From Candidatus Caldipriscus sp. T1.2 (GTDB lineage: Bacteria > Hydrothermota > Hydrothermia > LBFQ01), in NCBI GenBank assembly GCA_000980735.1, contig LBFQ01000063.1:4070-10246 (forward strand): a stretch of DNA of 6,177 nucleotides, given 5' to 3'. Shown here one piece after another: positions 4,972 to 6,177 of the stretch. Position 1 is the stretch's first letter. Each line of letters opens with the position of its first letter. Both the position numbers and the translations under genes were made by a program. The notes under the pieces were generated by a model. The model was not told the origin of the DNA. It saw only the letters and a program-made list of their open reading frames with translations, and ran no database searches.

Positions 4972-6177
4972 TTACCTTAAATAAATTAACATGATAAGCA
5001 CAAAAACGGGTATAAGTATCGGAATTGAATACTTTATAATGTAAGTAAAGAAATCTGGCATTTTAAATCCCCATTCTTCAGCTATAGCCTTCACGAGGAA
5101 GTTTGGAGCGTTCCCTATGTAGGTGCTTGCACCCATAAATACCGCACCTAAGGATATAGCCACCAAAAGCTTCTCGGGCACCCCCACATGCGCCAGTTCC
5201 GGAGGTATGTGATACACTCCAGGCATCTTTTCCGCAACTCCCTGAGCTAAGGAGAAGAAAGTTAAGTAAGTGGGGGCGTTATCAAGGAAGGCGGATAAAA
5301 TCCCCGTTGCCCAGAAGAACTGCCAGGGTTGGGTTATACCGAGCTCCGGACCCTTTTCCCTCAATATCTCAAGGGCTGGAACCATGGTTATGAAAATTCC
5401 GATAAATAGGAAAGCAACTTCCTTTATAGGCTCAAATGTAAAGTTGTTTGCTTTCCTTGTTTCGGAGGATAGGGGGGAGGTAATGAGAGACAGGAGGGCA
5501 AGGGCGATCATAACGTACTCCCTTAAAAACTTTAATGGTCCGTGGGTTAGACCCCAGCTTTCAAGTCTGTTAGGTGTTAGGAATATAACCGCACCAAGAA
5601 CGCCAAACAACCACAGAAAGTTTATAGCACCCTTTAACCTCAAGGGACGGTAAGCCATCTGTTCCAACTTCTCAATGTAAGCCTTCTCCCTTTTGTATGC
5701 GAAGCTATCCCAAATGTAAAATATCAAAAGTAATATTCCCAACGCCGTTATCCACTCAACTATCAGCCTAAGTGTCCAGAAGAATGGCACACCTCTAAGA
5801 TAACCCAGGAAGAGTGGGGGATCTCCTATGGGCAAGAGGCAACCTCCGATGTTGCTTACGATGAAAATAAAGAATATTGGTATATGGGCGGTTATTGCCC
5901 TTTCCGCGTTTGTTCTAAGCAAAGGCCTTATCAAAATCACGCTTGCCCCGGATGTTCCGAATATGTTCGCTAAAACACCACCTATAGCAAGAAATGCTGT
6001 ATTTACCAGAGGTTTAGCCTTTAAGTCCCCCTCTAAGTATATACCACCTGATATCACAAAAAGTGCAAATATCAAACTTATAAAGGCAAAGTACTCTTCT
6101 ATGCTGTGTAAAATTGGATCCCATATCTTTATATAACCGAAGAAGGCTAGGGTAGGGATGGACCAGAGAATCGCTAT
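4972..6177 (-). CDS. Sodium:proton antiporter / putative citrate transporter (CitMHS_2-like), 5' end missing
   Basis: This is an inner-membrane secondary transporter of the ArsB/NhaD-like ion transporter superfamily, usually annotated as a sodium:proton antiporter or putative citrate transporter; the substrate is not proven by sequence. The frame stays open to the window edge (401 residues visible), so the start lies outside. A TTG at 6073-6075 is internal, because the 34 upstream codons (SIPTLAFFGYIKIWD and onward) continue the family pattern. About ten to eleven hydrophobic segments are visible. Conserved half-helix motifs are GTSGAS at 74-79, SNIGG at 108-112 with GDPPLFLG at 118-125, DNAPT at 299-303, and MGASTYIGNAPN at 348-359. 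The paired GDPP and DNAPT/GNAPN regions fit the inverted-repeat ion-binding architecture. A charged cytoplasmic-type stretch around 157-180 separates the halves. It precedes the deacetylase gene on the same strand with a 109-bp gap, and a functional link to it is not evident. Confidence 0.88.
   Translation of the reverse strand: MAILWSIPTLAFFGYIKIWDPILHSIEEYFAFISLIFALFVISGGIYLEGDLKAKPLVNTAFLAIGGVLANIFGTSGASVILIRPLLRTNAERAITAHIPIFFIFIVSNIGGCLLPIGDPPLFLGYLRGVPFFWTLRLIVEWITALGILLLIFYIWDSFAYKREKAYIEKLEQMAYRPLRLKGAINFLWLFGVLGAVIFLTPNRLESWGLTHGPLKFLREYVMIALALLSLITSPLSSETRKANNFTFEPIKEVAFLFIGIFITMVPALEILREKGPELGITQPWQFFWATGILSAFLDNAPTYLTFFSLAQGVAEKMPGVYHIPPELAHVGVPEKLLVAISLGAVFMGASTYIGNAPNFLVKAIAEEWGFKMPDFFTYIIKYSIPILIPVFVLIMLIYLR

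Noticed and set aside
4955..4983. Plus-strand promoter-like pair TTGACT and TTAAAT/TAAATA
   Set aside because: It sits in AT-rich DNA where such matches are common and points antisense into the antiporter gene with no plus-strand gene downstream.
5270..5653. Open frame on the plus strand inside the antiporter gene
   Set aside because: The opposite strand carries clear conserved transporter motifs; this frame has none.
6073..6075. TTG as start of the antiporter
   Set aside because: The 34 codons upstream remain open and encode hydrophobic sequence that fits the family, so the true start is beyond the window.

Overview
The window holds six protein-coding genes and no RNA gene, insertion sequence or CRISPR array that I can see. 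It looks like chromosomal DNA from a diderm (outer-membrane) bacterium, because it encodes an Omp85-type outer-membrane barrel and two Wza-like polysaccharide export proteins. Arginine is mostly AGG/AGA, isoleucine is often ATA, genes are tightly packed with ATGA overlaps, and the proteins are rich in K, E and hydrophobic residues. That suggests a thermophile, perhaps of Aquificota, Thermotogota or WOR-3/Hydrothermota type. The lineage is an inference from style only and is not secure.

Left part (1-4156, plus strand) reads as one transcription unit. It has the C-terminal barrel of an Omp85/BamA-like protein (to 973), a 20-nt gap, ispG of the MEP isoprenoid pathway (994-2061), and two tandem paralogous SLBB/polysaccharide-export proteins (2058-3137 and 3134-4156). 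The last three genes are linked by 4-nt ATGA overlaps, so they are probably translationally coupled. The Omp85 gene appears broken by a one-base frameshift near position 46-49: the upstream piece (1-66) and the downstream piece (38-973) lie in different frames but read as one barrel if one A is removed.

Right part (4122-6177, minus strand) has a NodB-type polysaccharide deacetylase (4122-4862, TTG start) and, upstream of it in transcription order, a sodium:proton antiporter / putative citrate transporter of the ArsB/NhaD-like ion transporter superfamily (4972-6177), whose start lies beyond the window. A 109-bp AT-rich gap separates these two. The deacetylase converges on the second SLBB gene, and the two reading frames overlap by 35 nt.

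Taken together, the SLBB pair and the deacetylase point to a surface-polysaccharide theme. IspG feeds isoprenoid synthesis, including the undecaprenyl carrier used for glycans, and the Omp85 protein serves outer-membrane assembly. I did not find a clearly new system. The points most worth a second look are the broken Omp85 frame, the coupled SLBB pair with poor N-terminal export signals and C-terminal hydrophobic tails, and the overlapping convergent junction.
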